From assembly GCF_030272615.1 (NCBI RefSeq), contig NC_081407.1, forward strand, positions 138,946,897-139,010,896: a DNA stretch of 64,000 bases. The letters run 5' to 3'. This DNA is from Cryptomeria japonica. Taxonomy: Eukaryota; Streptophyta; Pinopsida; Cupressales; Cupressaceae. The position numbers and the translations under genes are program-made. Below are positions 1 to 11,217 of this stretch, in pieces. Each line of letters begins with the position of its first letter. The first letter of the stretch is position 1. The notes below the pieces were generated by a model. It did no database searches, was not told the origin of the DNA, and worked only from the letters and a program-made list of their open reading frames with translations.

Positions 1-1170
1 TGAGGTTGGAGGTTTTTGTAATGTTTTTATGATCAAATTTCTGCAAATAAAATAGATTTTCTGAGCAAACTTTCATAGGACAGTCATGGTACGGATTGTA
101 CGTACGGATCTATGGGAATGAAAGGGTAGAGGGGTGAATCACCTATCATTTTCTTTTGGTTTGATTCAATTTGTTGCTGATTTGAGGAAGATATCGCTGT
201 TTTACTGAGAACAACCCGTGAGTCTAGGGTTTGGAGGGTTTTCACACAAAATGAAGCATATCTTGCAAATCCCATGGTGAAATTTCTTGTTTTTCTGAGA
301 TTTGCAAGGTTAGAGGATGCATTTTAAAACCCAAAAAGCTCAGGGTTTGGAAGAGAAGGCAAAGAGGGATTTGATCATGCCCTAGGCTAAATATATGTAT
401 GTATTTAGCCAGTCAAAGAGGTGTTTGGTGGAATTGTGCATGGGTGACTGCCCAAAACCTGGTTCAAGGCATTGATTGAGTTTCCTAGAAGGTGGACAGA
501 CCTTCCAAAAGCCTGCCCTTCCAGTATGCACCCAAATTCAACATTTTACAAGGGTTCCAAGCCAAATTTGGCCAATTAGGCCTGTGAGCCTTGTAGGGGT
601 TTGGGGTTGTAGGAGTACTGTGGGGCTCTGCCCTTTTGGGGAATGTTAGGCCACCAGTAGGAGGTCTCAAAACAATTAAAAAAATGCTAGGTCCCTTGGG
701 AAATTTTTCCTATATCACCCGTTTTCAGTTTGTGAGACCTAGTCACCTAGTAGGTCAAATTGTGCATTTGGTGTTTGAGGGTTTGGAGAGTCAAACCAAT
801 GGTTGGAACTTAGTTGTCTAGGGTCAAATGAAGTGTGCCAAGTGTTGTTTCTGATCAGAGGAACCATTTGAGTCATTTCCCCTATTTGAGCCTCAATAGG
901 GGATTGAGTCCTTGAAGCAACTTTTGGGTCTAAGTTGAGTAACCCATAGGGTTTGGGTTTGGCCTTGTGTAGGTCTGTAGGTAGGTGAGGTTGAGTCCTC
1001 TTAACCAGTATTGTGTGTGGGTAGGGTTGGCTAAGTCCTTTGAGTCACCCTTTGGAGCCCTAGAGACATTTTGAGTCTGTTTGCACACTTTCAGTTGTGC
1101 ACTCTGCATCATTAAAGGTGAGAAATTGAGCAAAATACATGCCCCACCTACTAACCCTTTTTGAATTTTA
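1..1170. other. No gene seen; upstream flank of PMD copy A
   Basis: I see no convincing coding sequence, only short ORFs without recognisable motifs. The stretch precedes the TATA-like box and first exon of PMD copy A, so it is probably LTR sequence of that old element. I could not find an LTR terminus in it, and it does not visibly match the LTR of the element at 43.4-61.4 kb. Confidence 0.4.
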
Positions 1171-1173
1171 CCC

Positions 1174-1183
1174 TATAAAAAGG
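1174..1183 (+). promoter_or_regulatory. Candidate TATA box of PMD copy A
   Basis: TATAAAAAGG lies 76 bp upstream of the ATG of the predicted first exon. The related PMD gene at 44.5 kb has a TATA-like box 98 bp before its ATG. The similar position supports a promoter; no start site is shown. Confidence 0.4.
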
Positions 1184-1249
1184 TAAAAAGTGATTGTATT
1201 CTTATCATTTGCACATTTGTCTCCTTGCGATTGTGACACGTTAACTCTG

Positions 1250-1330
1250 ATGAAAATATCGGTTCCTTATGCTTCTCACCAATTTGAGCGCGTTCATCGA
1301 TACCGGAGGCCCGTTGCATATGGTCCACTT
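1250..1330 (+). pseudogene. PMD copy A, predicted exon 1
   Basis: The 27 codons from ATG at 1250 include HQFERVHRYRRPVAYGPL. This aligns with HRFNRVRQFQRPAEAGEP, encoded by exon 1 of the PMD gene at 44.5 kb; identical positions include the H, F, RV, RP and G residues. The exon ends at a strong donor, GTAAGT, at 1331, the same donor as in the other copy. This similarity across two diverged elements is the main evidence for a short 5' coding exon about 1 kb before the PMD body. Its matching acceptor near 2339 is weak: the intron end reads TTGCAA where the intact copy has TGCAG, so this copy may no longer splice in phase. Confidence 0.55.
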
Positions 1331-1417
1331 GTAAGTCATCTAAATTTTGCCACGTTTTTTATTAATTTTGTCGATTTTGATCACGTTTTGCATTTTTTGC
1401 TTTCAACTTCATCGTTT

Positions 1418-1760
1418 TAGCACGTAGGGAATCTAGGATAGCGCATACGATAAGGTCAGTAGCGTGTAGGGTAACCTAGCTAGGTTAGCGTCTTAGGTGC
1501 ATTTTGTAGTGCATCATAGGTTTAGGATAGCGTGTTTAGTCTTTTAGCGCATAGGGTTGACAGGTAAGTGCGTAGGGGGTGTAGGATAGCACGTAGGGTG
1601 AACTAGCGCATAGGGTAAACAGTTTAGCACGATGGCAACCCCACTTAGCGCATAGTTTAGTTTAGTGCGTAGAAGAAAGATTATAGTGTGTAGGTGAGGA
1701 AAGATGGTGCATGGTTAGCAGTTTAGCACATGGGAGGGATGTTATAGCACGTGGGTAAGA
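1418..1760 (+). repeat. Intronic array of TAGCRCRTAGGG-like units
   Basis: About 15 degenerate copies of TAGCGCATAGGG (variants TAGCACGTAGGG, TAGCGTGTAGGG, TAGTGCGTAG) lie irregularly spaced inside the predicted first intron of PMD copy A. The motif is richer in CpG than its surroundings. The intron of the other PMD copy has a CpG-rich short-motif array at the same place, but with a different motif. Confidence 0.7.
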
Positions 1761-2035
1761 AAATGGGGAGAAAAGAGTTGGAAGAATGCATTGCGGGGAG
1801 AATAGATGAGGTAGATGGCTTAGGAGCAGGTAGGTGCCTGCTGAGTGTTTTGGGATGGGTTTTGAGCCAATGTTTTGCCTGTTGTGATGATGTCTGAGTC
1901 TTGATATGATGATTGAGAGTCTACTGAAATTGCTTTCGTTATGAAGTTCCAAGTTGATTGATTATTTGAATGATGATCCCGATTTTCTGTTGATGTGGAT
2001 CTTTGATTTTTGCCTTGCAATATAAATTTGATGTC

Positions 2036-2265
2036 TGATATGAGTTCTGATTCTTGATTTCCGATATGACCCCTGATATGATGCTTGCGTTATGGATTTT
2101 GGATTGCTTGCGTTATGGATCTTTGATATGATTTCTCGATATGATGCTTGCGTTATGGGTCTTTGATTGATTTCTCGATATGATGTTTGCGTTATGGATT
2201 TTGAATTGCTTGCATTATGGGTCTTTGATCGTTGATATGGTGCTTGATTTGATGCTTCGTTGTTT
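2036..2265 (+). repeat. Second intronic array, GATGCTTGCGTTATGG units
   Basis: Five to six imperfect copies of a 30-50 bp unit built on GATGCTTGCGTTATGG plus TCTTTGAT and TTTCTCGATATG lie just before PMD exon 2. The hairpin array of copy B occupies the same position. I did not see comparable covarying stems here. Confidence 0.7.
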
Positions 2266-2338
2266 CAAGTTGATTTTGTTTTGATTGGACATATCGGATA
2301 GATGTGGGAATTGATGATGGACATTTATAGTTTTGCAA

Positions 2339-4065
2339 GCACAACTTGGTGTACTTCAATCACGAGAGCGATTTTTGCGACCGTGGTCATTGATTCTGCG
2401 ATTGTCACAGGTTGATAGAGATGTGATTGAGAGATGCAGTTTGACTTCTTTATTAGACATGCCTCAGTATATCATTAACTGGGGTTTGTTGACAACTTTG
2501 GCAGAGAGGTGGCATAGTGACACGAGCACCTGTCATTTGGCTACTGGCGAGATAACAGTCACACCTGAGGACTGTTATTGCATTCTGCGAATTTTGATTG
2601 TGGGGGCATTGTTGCCATATGAGCATACTGAGGAGGGTGGGACAGAGGCTCTCCATCACATCTTCGAGGATGATCAGATTTGTGGATATGAGATCCCATG
2701 GCAGGAGTTTGTGGATCTGGATTATGCTCCTTTACCCTCTATTTTAGCAGGCTTCATTGGTGGATTTTTGTGTCCCGACCGTAGGTCAAAGGGACTAGCT
2801 GTGGGATGGGGACTGGTTTTGGAGGATATGGTTACACAGGGACGCAAGTTTGCATGGGGGTCCTGTATGTTAGCCCACCTTTATAGAGAGCTTCACTAGG
2901 CGGTATATCTAGGATACAACAGTTTGTCAACGGGGGTGACATTACTACAGGTGTGGGCCTAGGAGTACAATTCTGCAGTGAGGCCACTTGCAGATAGGGA
3001 TAGGTCGGTTGGGCGAGCATATGCGTATGGATATATAGGTATAGTTGTCTAGCGTAAGCTGGGCAAACTAGAGCACTGGCGGAGAGCGTTAGATGATATT
3101 GATACGGTCATCTGGAGATCGTATATGGATTGCGAGGTGTGGGTTGAGGATGGGCTAGAGATGCCCAATGTGTATATGCCTACATATTTGATTGGGCGAA
3201 CACCCTTTATTATTGAACGATTTTTGCATAGCTGTGTGCAGTGGCAGTATGGGAGACAATAGGGGATACCATAGGGAGCATGTTTATATGCTCGTTGGAG
3301 ACAAGATGTACCCGAGTGGGGGCCCACAGTGGATAGTGTAGTGACAATATAGGAGTACATGACATTGGCAGGCCAGATCTGGGATTACAGAGTTGGGGTT
3401 GTTGATGCGGGGATGACATAGGAGTTCTCGACCTACTTCGTGGCACATGCAGTGGCACGAATATCAGATCCGAGCAGAGATGTTACTTGCTTTTGATTAT
3501 GAGGATGACGAGCAGCCAAGCGGTGGGGGGGAGTGAGAAAGAGAGATGAGGAGGGAGAGGAGGTCGGAGAGGGAGGTGATGATGGAGGAGGTGATGGAGG
3601 AGGTGGAGGAGGAGGTGATAGAGGAGGTTTGGGGAGAGATAGAGGACGAGGGGGTGATGGAGGGAGAGATAGAGGACGAGATAGAGGACAAGGAGGGGAT
3701 GGAGGGAGAGGAGGAGGACTTCTCCTTGGTGTTGGTGGTGCTAGTAGGGTAGGTGTTGTGTTAGCGGCGGTGGGGGTATAGAGGATGATAGGAGATCTTC
3801 CCAGAGGAGATTAGATGTTCTACCTCCACCGGCACCTTGGATACGGACAGGTATGGGTGGGACCACGACACAGGTACCCGTTCAGATTAGGGTACCCAAC
3901 CATCGACAAGACTCACAAATTAGATCTCTACAGGTCATAGTGCAGTAGCTACAGGCACAGGTGCTGGCACAGTAGTGCCAGATTACACAGATTACGACAG
4001 AGCGGGATACAGAGAGAGAGCGATGGGGTCAGGCAGAGGAGCTTGCAAAGAGATTGCAGAGAGCG
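2339..4065 (+). pseudogene. PMD (plant mobile domain) protein, copy A, main body
   Basis: The frame from about 2339 encodes a plant mobile domain (the MAIN/aminotransferase-like family of plants and their transposons). Landmarks shared with the copy at 45.3 kb are WGLLTTLAERWHSDT, GEITVTPEDCYCILRI, GGFLCPDRRSKGLAVGWG and KLEHWRRALDDIDTVIWRSY. The frame is open to 2899 and then continues past several stops (2897, near 2960, 3050, 3260) with clear homology to about 3490. A Gly/Asp/Arg-rich linker follows at about 3530-3780, with frame slippage in poly-G and poly-GA tracts, then a Gln-rich stretch. A chromovirus interrupts the gene at 4066 and the C-terminus resumes at 13702. Cellular PMD proteins such as MAIN act in the nucleus in silencing and genome stability. 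The role of this transposon-borne form is unknown, and this copy cannot make a full protein. Confidence 0.75.
4061..4065. repeat. Chromovirus target-site duplication, left
   Basis: GAGCG directly precedes the left LTR; GAGTG follows the right LTR at 13697-13701. One mismatch in 5 bp fits an old insertion. Confidence 0.6.
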
Positions 4066-6545
4066 TGATAGGGAGGTAGTGCAAGTGGAATGCTCAAGTG
4101 ACTTGTATGTTCACTAAGTATAGGTCCTTACTAATTTCAAGGTATTGTTGTTGTAATCAGAGTGCAAGGTTCATAGACAACTTGAAACTTCCTCTTGATC
4201 CACCTCCCTAAGACAAGACTTCTTGGTTGCTCAAAAGCTTCAACCCCATAATCACCCTGGCTTGGTAAACTAACTCCTTATTCATCCTCTTGGCTTTCAT
4301 TCCTCTATCCCTAACCTGCTCCCTAACTGCACAAGGTCTCCTTTTATTGGTTTACACATTAATACCAAGTTTTGCTCCCAATGGTGTCTTTTGTCTTCTA
4401 CGTTTTGAGATGTAGAAATCCTCCTCAGGTGCTAAAACTAAGTTTTTGGAGTCTACCACACAAAAAGTGTTAAATTAATGTGAGGATAACTTGTTTCAAC
4501 TAGCATTGATGACTTTTTTGTTTTACATCCACCATTTGTGTACCCGATTTGATAAAAACTCAATTTTAAGGCCTAAAAAGGCTACAAGCAATTAGCCCTC
4601 CTTTTGGGGTTTTATACTCACCCTGCTCAAGTGATGGACTTCCTAACTAAAAGAATCACATATTTGGATACCCTTTTGGGGGTTCTTGAAGATTGACCAA
4701 GTTTAGGGGTCCCTAAAGCCTTCTCCGTGACTGTCCCAAAAATGGGCATAAAAAGAGAGTTTTGGTAGGGCTTGTTGGCAAAAACCAAATTTGAAACTTG
4801 AGATCCTCCAAATGACTCAAGGACACCTAATTATACCTTGTTGTTGACTAACCAGGCCATAAACAAGAAGGTTTAAACCTCACAAAGTGAAGAACAAGAT
4901 TTTCATAAAATGCACAAAAGGGAAATGCAACATTTGACAACTTTTCACTTTTTGCCTTCTACAAACACAACTTTGCAAGAATTCCAATTACAAACTGAAG
5001 CATATGAACATGGCCAACATTAGAGACAAGAAGGAATCCAATTTGCCTTGCACAAAAGGCATTAGGCAATTACAAAATAGTAAATAGTTCACTGTCAAGC
5101 TAAATAGGACTGCACTTTTCTCTTTTCACTATTTTTCCCACTTTGGACCTGCACTTTACAATGTTAAAACTTTGATTTTAAGGTCTTTTTGTGCTTTCTT
5201 AGCAATGCTCTGCCTTCTTCATGCTTGAAGTCCTTCATGCCTGTAACTTGGAGAGGAGAAATTCATGTACAACTTCAACAAACATGTAAAAAGCAATCAT
5301 ACTTGACTGTGACAGCCTGTTGGGCGTTTTTCATTTTGCCAAAAGAGATCATTGTTTGATCTTGGCATTTACAATACCCATGGGCAGGGCTTACACCTCT
5401 CTTTGTTCTTGTTTTCAAACAAACAAAGTATTGACAGAGGTTTTCACACACCAATGAATGGTGGAGAGCAAACAAGGAAGGAAAACTACTACCAAACAAC
5501 GACTCACTGTTTTGGTTTACAATTCACCAAACTGAAACATATAATCCTCCTTTTCCAGGCTTAGGAAGCCTCTTTGCTTTCACATATCACTTGGACATCA
5601 CATAGGTCTGTTCACCAAAAGAATGCAATTGCTATGGGAGAGCAAAGCATCAAACTTATGCAAGACCCTAGCCAAATAGCATACTTGCCTAGGGCTCCAT
5701 GGCCACAAAACTCCTGGGACCTACACTCTTGAGACCAAAACACATATTTACATAATTTACAAATTGACCAACTAGTTCTTGAGAAGCCATGAACATTTTA
5801 GGACTTCAAGAAACGAAGTTGGCCAAGCATCCTTGCCCAAATTCCTAGACAGGGCAGTGAAACTGTCAAATCAAACCAATTTTGCTACAACCTCAAAACT
5901 TAATCAAATTTAATGCCACCAAAGGGAGAAGTCTAAGAAAACATATTAGAAACTAAAAATGCAAGAACAGTACGGAAAAGTACAGCAGGTGTACGAACTG
6001 TTGCTCACATCAAGTTAGAAACTAGGGAAAAACAAGGTAAAATGAGTGCAAACTTTCATAATCATTGATAACTCCGATTGAACAACCCTTACAATAGTTC
6101 CAACAAGAGAATAAATACCATTCCAGGTTGGTTAACCTCCAATATGGACAGGTACATGTCCAAGCACACTAAATTTGACATTTTTGATGCCTAAAATGAC
6201 AACTTTTATGCCTAGAAGGTGTAGCGTTGAACTCAAAACCCACAAAACACCTAAGAACACTTCTCACACCTACAAACCAAACACAAAACATGCCTTGACC
6301 TTTTCAAAACAAAATCACATTAAAAACTCACTTTTTACAACATTTTTCCAAGCAACTCCAAAATTGGCAATTTTGAGTAAAAGATGAAAACAAGAAAACA
6401 AAACCTCACAATGAGTTCAAAACTCATCCAAACAACTTAAAGCAACACAAAAACAACTTAAACAACCATTCCCACTCAAAGCTAATGAAAATCAGACTTA
6501 CTCTCAAACTTGTGTTGAAAATGAGGCCTAGGTGCTCCTGCACCA
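4066..6545 (-). repeat. Chromovirus 3' LTR (left copy)
   Basis: 2480 bp, matching 11218-13696 along its length. It begins TGATAGGG and ends CTCCTGCACCA on the plus strand. Since pol runs leftward, this is the 3' LTR in element orientation. It is exceptionally long for the clade and has no convincing ORF. Confidence 0.92.
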
Positions 6546-6554
6546 TACTCCCTC
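6546..6554 (-). other. Candidate polypurine tract
   Basis: Read on the minus strand, GAGGGAGTA immediately precedes the LTR start TGGTGCAGG. It is short but correctly placed for plus-strand priming. Confidence 0.45.
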
Positions 6555-6567
6555 GGTGACAAAGAAG

Positions 6568-9500
6568 TCATGTGACTTCTTTGGGCAGAAAAGAGAGAGC
6601 AATACCAGCCTTGGGGAAGTCACTTTCAGGTATCCAAGTGGCTTCAGAGGCTGGGTGATCTTTCCACTTGACCAAATGTTCAAAGTAGTCATGCCTTCTA
6701 GTCTTCTTGATGATTCTGGAATCAAGTACCTGTTCAGGAATGGGAGAAGAAGAAGAGGGGAGAGGTAGATCAGAAAGGGAATTTGAAATGTCTGAAACTC
6801 TTTGATTCTCTGCTGGAGGCTACCCTTGGAAAGGTACCAAATCTACAACATTAAAGATAGGAGATAAAGAAACATCAGCAGGTAAATCAATTTTATAAGC
6901 ATTTGGACCATACTTAGCCAAAATCCTGCAAGGTCCAATTCTTCTCATTTGTAACTTGGTAGGAACTCCCTTTTGCAATCTAGACTTGTTGAGATGTACC
7001 ATCACAAAATCGCCAACTATGAATTGGACATCCCTCTTTGAAGCATCCACCCTTGCCTTGACTCTTGCTGTGGTATCCTATAAAGACTGCTTAACCTGTT
7101 CATATATCTCTTTGAGAGATTGTGCCATGTCTTCTGTTGTCCCACTAACATGTTGCAAGTTAGTCACATCATGTAACTCAAAAACACCTCTTGGATGCAT
7201 ACCATAAACAACCTGAAATGGACTCTTACCAGTGGATTTGTTTACACTGTCATTGTAGGCAAACTCTACCTGTGGGATGAGCTGATCCCAGCTTTGTCCA
7301 TACTCCTTGGTGAGACATCTGAGAAGATTATCCAATGTTCTATTCACCACCTCTGTTTGGCCATCTGTCTGTGGATGGTAAGCTGAGCCAAAAGATAAGT
7401 TAGTACCCAATTTCTTCCACAAAGTCTTCCAAAAATGACCCAAAAACTTAACATCTCTATCTGATACAATGCTAGATGGCAAACCATGATTTCTGACAAC
7501 TTCTTTAAAGAAAAGGAAAGCAATATGACTAGCATCATTAGTAGTTTTGCAAGGTATAAAGTGAGCCATTTTACTAAATCTGTCAACAACCACAAAGATA
7601 CTGTCATGCCCTGTTTTTGTCCTTGGTAGACCTACAACAAAATCCATACTGATGCACTCCCATGGCCTAGAAGGAATGGGAAGTGGCTGATATAAACCAG
7701 CATTAGTGCTATTACCTTTGGCCTTCTGACATACCATGCACTGTTCAACATACCTCCGGACATCTCTCTGCATCTTAGGCCAGTAATAAAAGCGTTGAAC
7801 CAACTCTAAGGTCTTGTTGAGACCAAAATGGCCACTCAAACACCCATTGTGTTTCTCTTGAATGAGATTGTCTCTCATGGAACCTTTAGGAACACATAGT
7901 TGTCATCCCTTGAATAACAAACCATTCTGCAATGTATAGTCAACATACTCACTATGAAAATGATTCTCAAAAGCAAGACAAACTTTATAAGTAGCAACAA
8001 AATCATCATCATTAGGATATAAATCTTGAAAGCGATCAATCCCAATACTCTTTACTTGGATCTCCTGAATAGTTAACAATCTCCTACTCAAAGCATCAGC
8101 TACTTTGTTACATTGGCCTTTCTTGTGCTTAAGAGTAAATGTATATGCTTGTAGGTACTCTACCCATTTCACATGTCTATGGTTGAGTTTATCCCGAGAA
8201 TTCAAGAAACTGACTGCCTGGTTGTCTGTATACACAACAAATTCCTTAGGAAGCAAGTAATGCCTCCACTTCCTAAGTGCCTGCACCAATGCATATAACT
8301 CTAAATCATAAGATGAATACTTTTTCTTTGCATCATTTAGTTTTTCACTAAAGAAAGCAACTGGTCTATTATCTTGACTCAAGACTGCACCTACTGCAAG
8401 ATGACTGGCATCACATTCTATTGTAAAGAGTTTATCAAAACTAAGTAGGATTAACACTGGTTGTGTAGCAACTCTAGTTTTGAGTAACTCAAACCCCTTA
8501 TTGGCTGCTTCTGTCCATTGAAACTTAACCTTATGACCACCCTTTATTGTATCTAACATGGGTGCACAAATCTCACTGAATCCTCTGATAAACTTTCTGT
8601 AAAACTGGGCTAGACCATGAAAACTCCTAACCTCACTGGCTGATTGTGGGGTTGGCCAACTTGTTATGGCTGCAACTTTAGATTGATCCATCTTAAGATC
8701 TCCACTGGACACAACAAAACCAAAATAGACTAGCTCTTGCTGCATAAAATCACATTTCTCAAGATTTATGGTTAACTGCTCATCAGATAATCTTTGCAAA
8801 ACAATAGCTAAGTGTTTCAAATGCTCCTCTTTAGTCTTACTAAAAATGAGAATATCATCTAAGTAGACTACCACAAACTTACTGAGAAAATCCTGCAATA
8901 CTTCATTCATTAACCTCATAAAGGTACTCGGAGCATTAGAGAGTCCAAAAGGCATAACAAACCATTCATAAAGACCCTCATTTGTTTTAAAAGCAGTTTT
9001 CCACTCATCACCCTCTTTTATTCTTATCTGATGGTAACCACTTTTTAAGTCTATTTTGGAGAAATACCTCGCACCTCCTAAACAATCCATCAGATCTTCT
9101 ATCCTAGGAATGGGGAACCTGTATCTTATTGTGATCTTGTTGATAGCTCTGGAATCTGTACACAATCTCCATGTGCCCCCTTTCTTAGGTGCTAACATAG
9201 TGGGCACTGCACAAGGACTTATACTCTTTCTTATTAATCCTTGATCCAATAACTCTTGAATCTGTCTAGCTACCTCTTTGTTTTGTTTAGGAGTCATCTT
9301 GTATGCTGCTTTGTTTGGCAAAGAAGCTCCTGGTATAAAGTCAATTTGATGACTAATGGCTCTAGGAGGAGGTAATGTTGTTGGTTTTCCATCACTGATG
9401 ATGCTCTTAAAGTTATCAAGAAGTTGTTGCACTTCTTGTGGGATCTCAACTTGTTTTGCTTTCTTATCCTCCTTAGGTTTTACTACAAATGCATAACCAA

Positions 9501-9936
9501 TCCCATCTCCCTCTTTCATGGTTTGGATGAACTCTTTTTCATTGACTAATAGTACTTTAGGTGCCTGTGGTTTACTGTTATCTGTCTCTTCACTAAGGGA
9601 CTGAATTTTGTAGACAATGCCATTCTTTTGAAAGGAATATGTGTTTTTTTCACCATCATGGTGTGCCCTTCTGTCAAATTACCAAGGTCTACCCAATAGT
9701 AGATGGCAAGCATCCATGGGAAGGATGTCACCTAGTATCCTATCCTTGTATTCACCTATATTGAAGTCTACCCATGCTTGTTCATTCACTAGGACATGTT
9801 GCCCATTGTTTAACCAGGTTACCTTGTAGGGTTCACTGTGCTTCATTCTAGGTAGGTTCAATTTGCCAACTGCCTCCTCTGAGATAATATTATCTGTTGA
9901 TCCTGAATCAATAATCACCTTACATACCTTGCTCAA
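6568..9936 (-). pseudogene. pol: Chromovirus pol: protease, RT, RNase H, integrase, chromodomain
   Basis: One reading frame runs from 9936 to a TGA at 6568-6570, broken by four in-frame stops near 9679, 7903, 7078 and 6824, each explicable by CAA, CAG or CGA becoming a stop. The protease keeps the IDSGST active-site motif near 9910. RT keeps YLDDILIFS. RNase H has YTDNQAVSFL and ends VADALSRR. Integrase (7878-7078) has an HHCC finger (HFGLNKT to CMVCQKAKG) and D,D,E residues (SMDFVVGL, IVSDRDVKF, TDGQTEVVN). The GPY/F module reads RRIGPCRILAKYGPNAYKI. After the stop near 6824 the same frame continues into a chromodomain (DYFEHLVKWKDHPASEATWI, about 6600-6730). Chromodomains direct integration into heterochromatin in characterised relatives. 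Confidence 0.9.
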
Positions 9937-10019
9937 GATTTTGCACTTGATCCTGAAGAATGCTCTTCTCTAAGACTCTTCACACTTATGAGGTTCTTGC
10001 ATCAATACTCTCCTCATTA

Positions 10020-11165
10020 TTAGACTTTCACCTTCTTCGGTGCTAGGTGCATTGCTGGAGTTCTTATACTACTCCCTTCCTCCTGAACATAGTTCACTTT
10101 CCTTTCACCTCCATGGGAAGAACTAGGCTTTTCAGGACACCTATAAGCAGGAGGACCCAATTTCTGACAGTTGTAGCATTTCATTGCGGAGAAATAAAAC
10201 CCTCTACCTAGGCCACTAGACCTACCCCTTCTTGGGTTGCTTGATCCCCTTACTCTAAAATTAGGTTTGCTCTGAGAATCCCCGCTTTGCTCTATAAGTT
10301 TAGATTCCCTCTGGGATCTTTGGTCTATGTGTCTTCCCCCAAAACTGCCTCGATGGCCTCGACCATCTCTGCCTCTTCCTCTACCTTGGTTATGCTGCTC
10401 TTGCTTCTTCCTACTCCTTTCCTCTACCTTGAGTGCAAGTTGATAGCACTTCTGGACTGTTGTAGGGCATAACAAACTTAACTCTTCCTATATGTTCCAT
10501 CTCAAACCATTGAGATACCTAGCAACCTTGACATTCTCATCCTCTTGGATCTTTGACCTAAGGCATAGCTTCTGAAACTCCTCGGTGTAGGTGCTGACAT
10601 CTAATTCTTTTTGCCTAAGGTTTTGCCTTCTTCTATGGAGTTGTATTTCATAGTCCTCTGGGATGTAAACCTCTCTGATCTTGGACAACATTCCCTTCCA
10701 AGTTGCTATGGGCCTTTTGCCCTCTTTTTCACGTTCATCCTGAATGAACTTCCACCATGTTAAGGCAACTCCTCTCAACCTGGACTTAGCCACCTTCACT
10801 TTCTGGACCTCTGTCACACCATCACACTCAAAATGGTTCTCAAGCCCCTCAATCCACTCCATGACCACTTCTGGGTCCATTTTACCACTGAATAGTGGGA
10901 CTCCTTCTAGTGTTCTCCCACTCATAGCCTTCAAGGCTTTCAAAAAGGGTTCATTCTCTATCACAGGGTCTGGTATAGGGGTCTCATCCTCTATAGCTAA
11001 TAGCTTACCCTTACCTTTTGTTCCCTCTATCTTATTGTTGGGTTCATCTGCCTTCACTTCTACTTCACCCAACTTTTGTTCTAAGAGGTCTAGCTTCACT
11101 CTGAGTAACCTATTTTCTTCTTTCTAGTCTTCCACTTTCTTTGCTAGTTCTGCATTTGTCACCAT
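10020..11165 (-). pseudogene. gag: Chromovirus gag with altered zinc knuckle
   Basis: The likely start is the ATG whose A is at 11165, 36 bp inside the PBS. One frame runs to TAA near 10020, broken by TAG codons at about 11124 and 10488. The capsid-type region includes ALTWWKFIQDE and VSTYTEEFQKLCLRSK, typical of plant Ty3 gag. A basic Arg/Gly-rich region is followed by a zinc knuckle, CYNCQKLGPPAYRC, in which the His of CX2CX4HX4C is Pro (CCT where CAT would give His). The next frame (protease) is offset from gag, so expression as one polyprotein would need a frame change; I cannot tell whether that is native or decay. Confidence 0.85.
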
Positions 11166-11200
11166 GGTTGTCAAACTGCTACTTCTTCCCAAGTGTAGCT

Positions 11201-11214
11201 GAGCTCTGATACCA
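11201..11214 (-). other. Primer binding site, initiator-Met tRNA type
   Basis: On the minus strand the sequence is TGGTATCAGAGCTC, the classic plant LTR-element PBS complementary to the 3' end of initiator methionine tRNA, three bases inside the 5' LTR. Confidence 0.9.
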
Positions 11215-11217
11215 CTA

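Noticed and set aside
3497-3781. Ser-rich and Glu-rich frames over the GGAGG tract
   Set aside because: Overlapping frames of a low-complexity purine tract. Only the Gly/Asp/Arg linker of the PMD pseudogene is meaningful there.
5275-5564. Short matching ORFs in both chromovirus LTRs
   Set aside because: They repeat simply because the LTRs repeat. They are short, lack motifs, and lie at equal positions on both strands.
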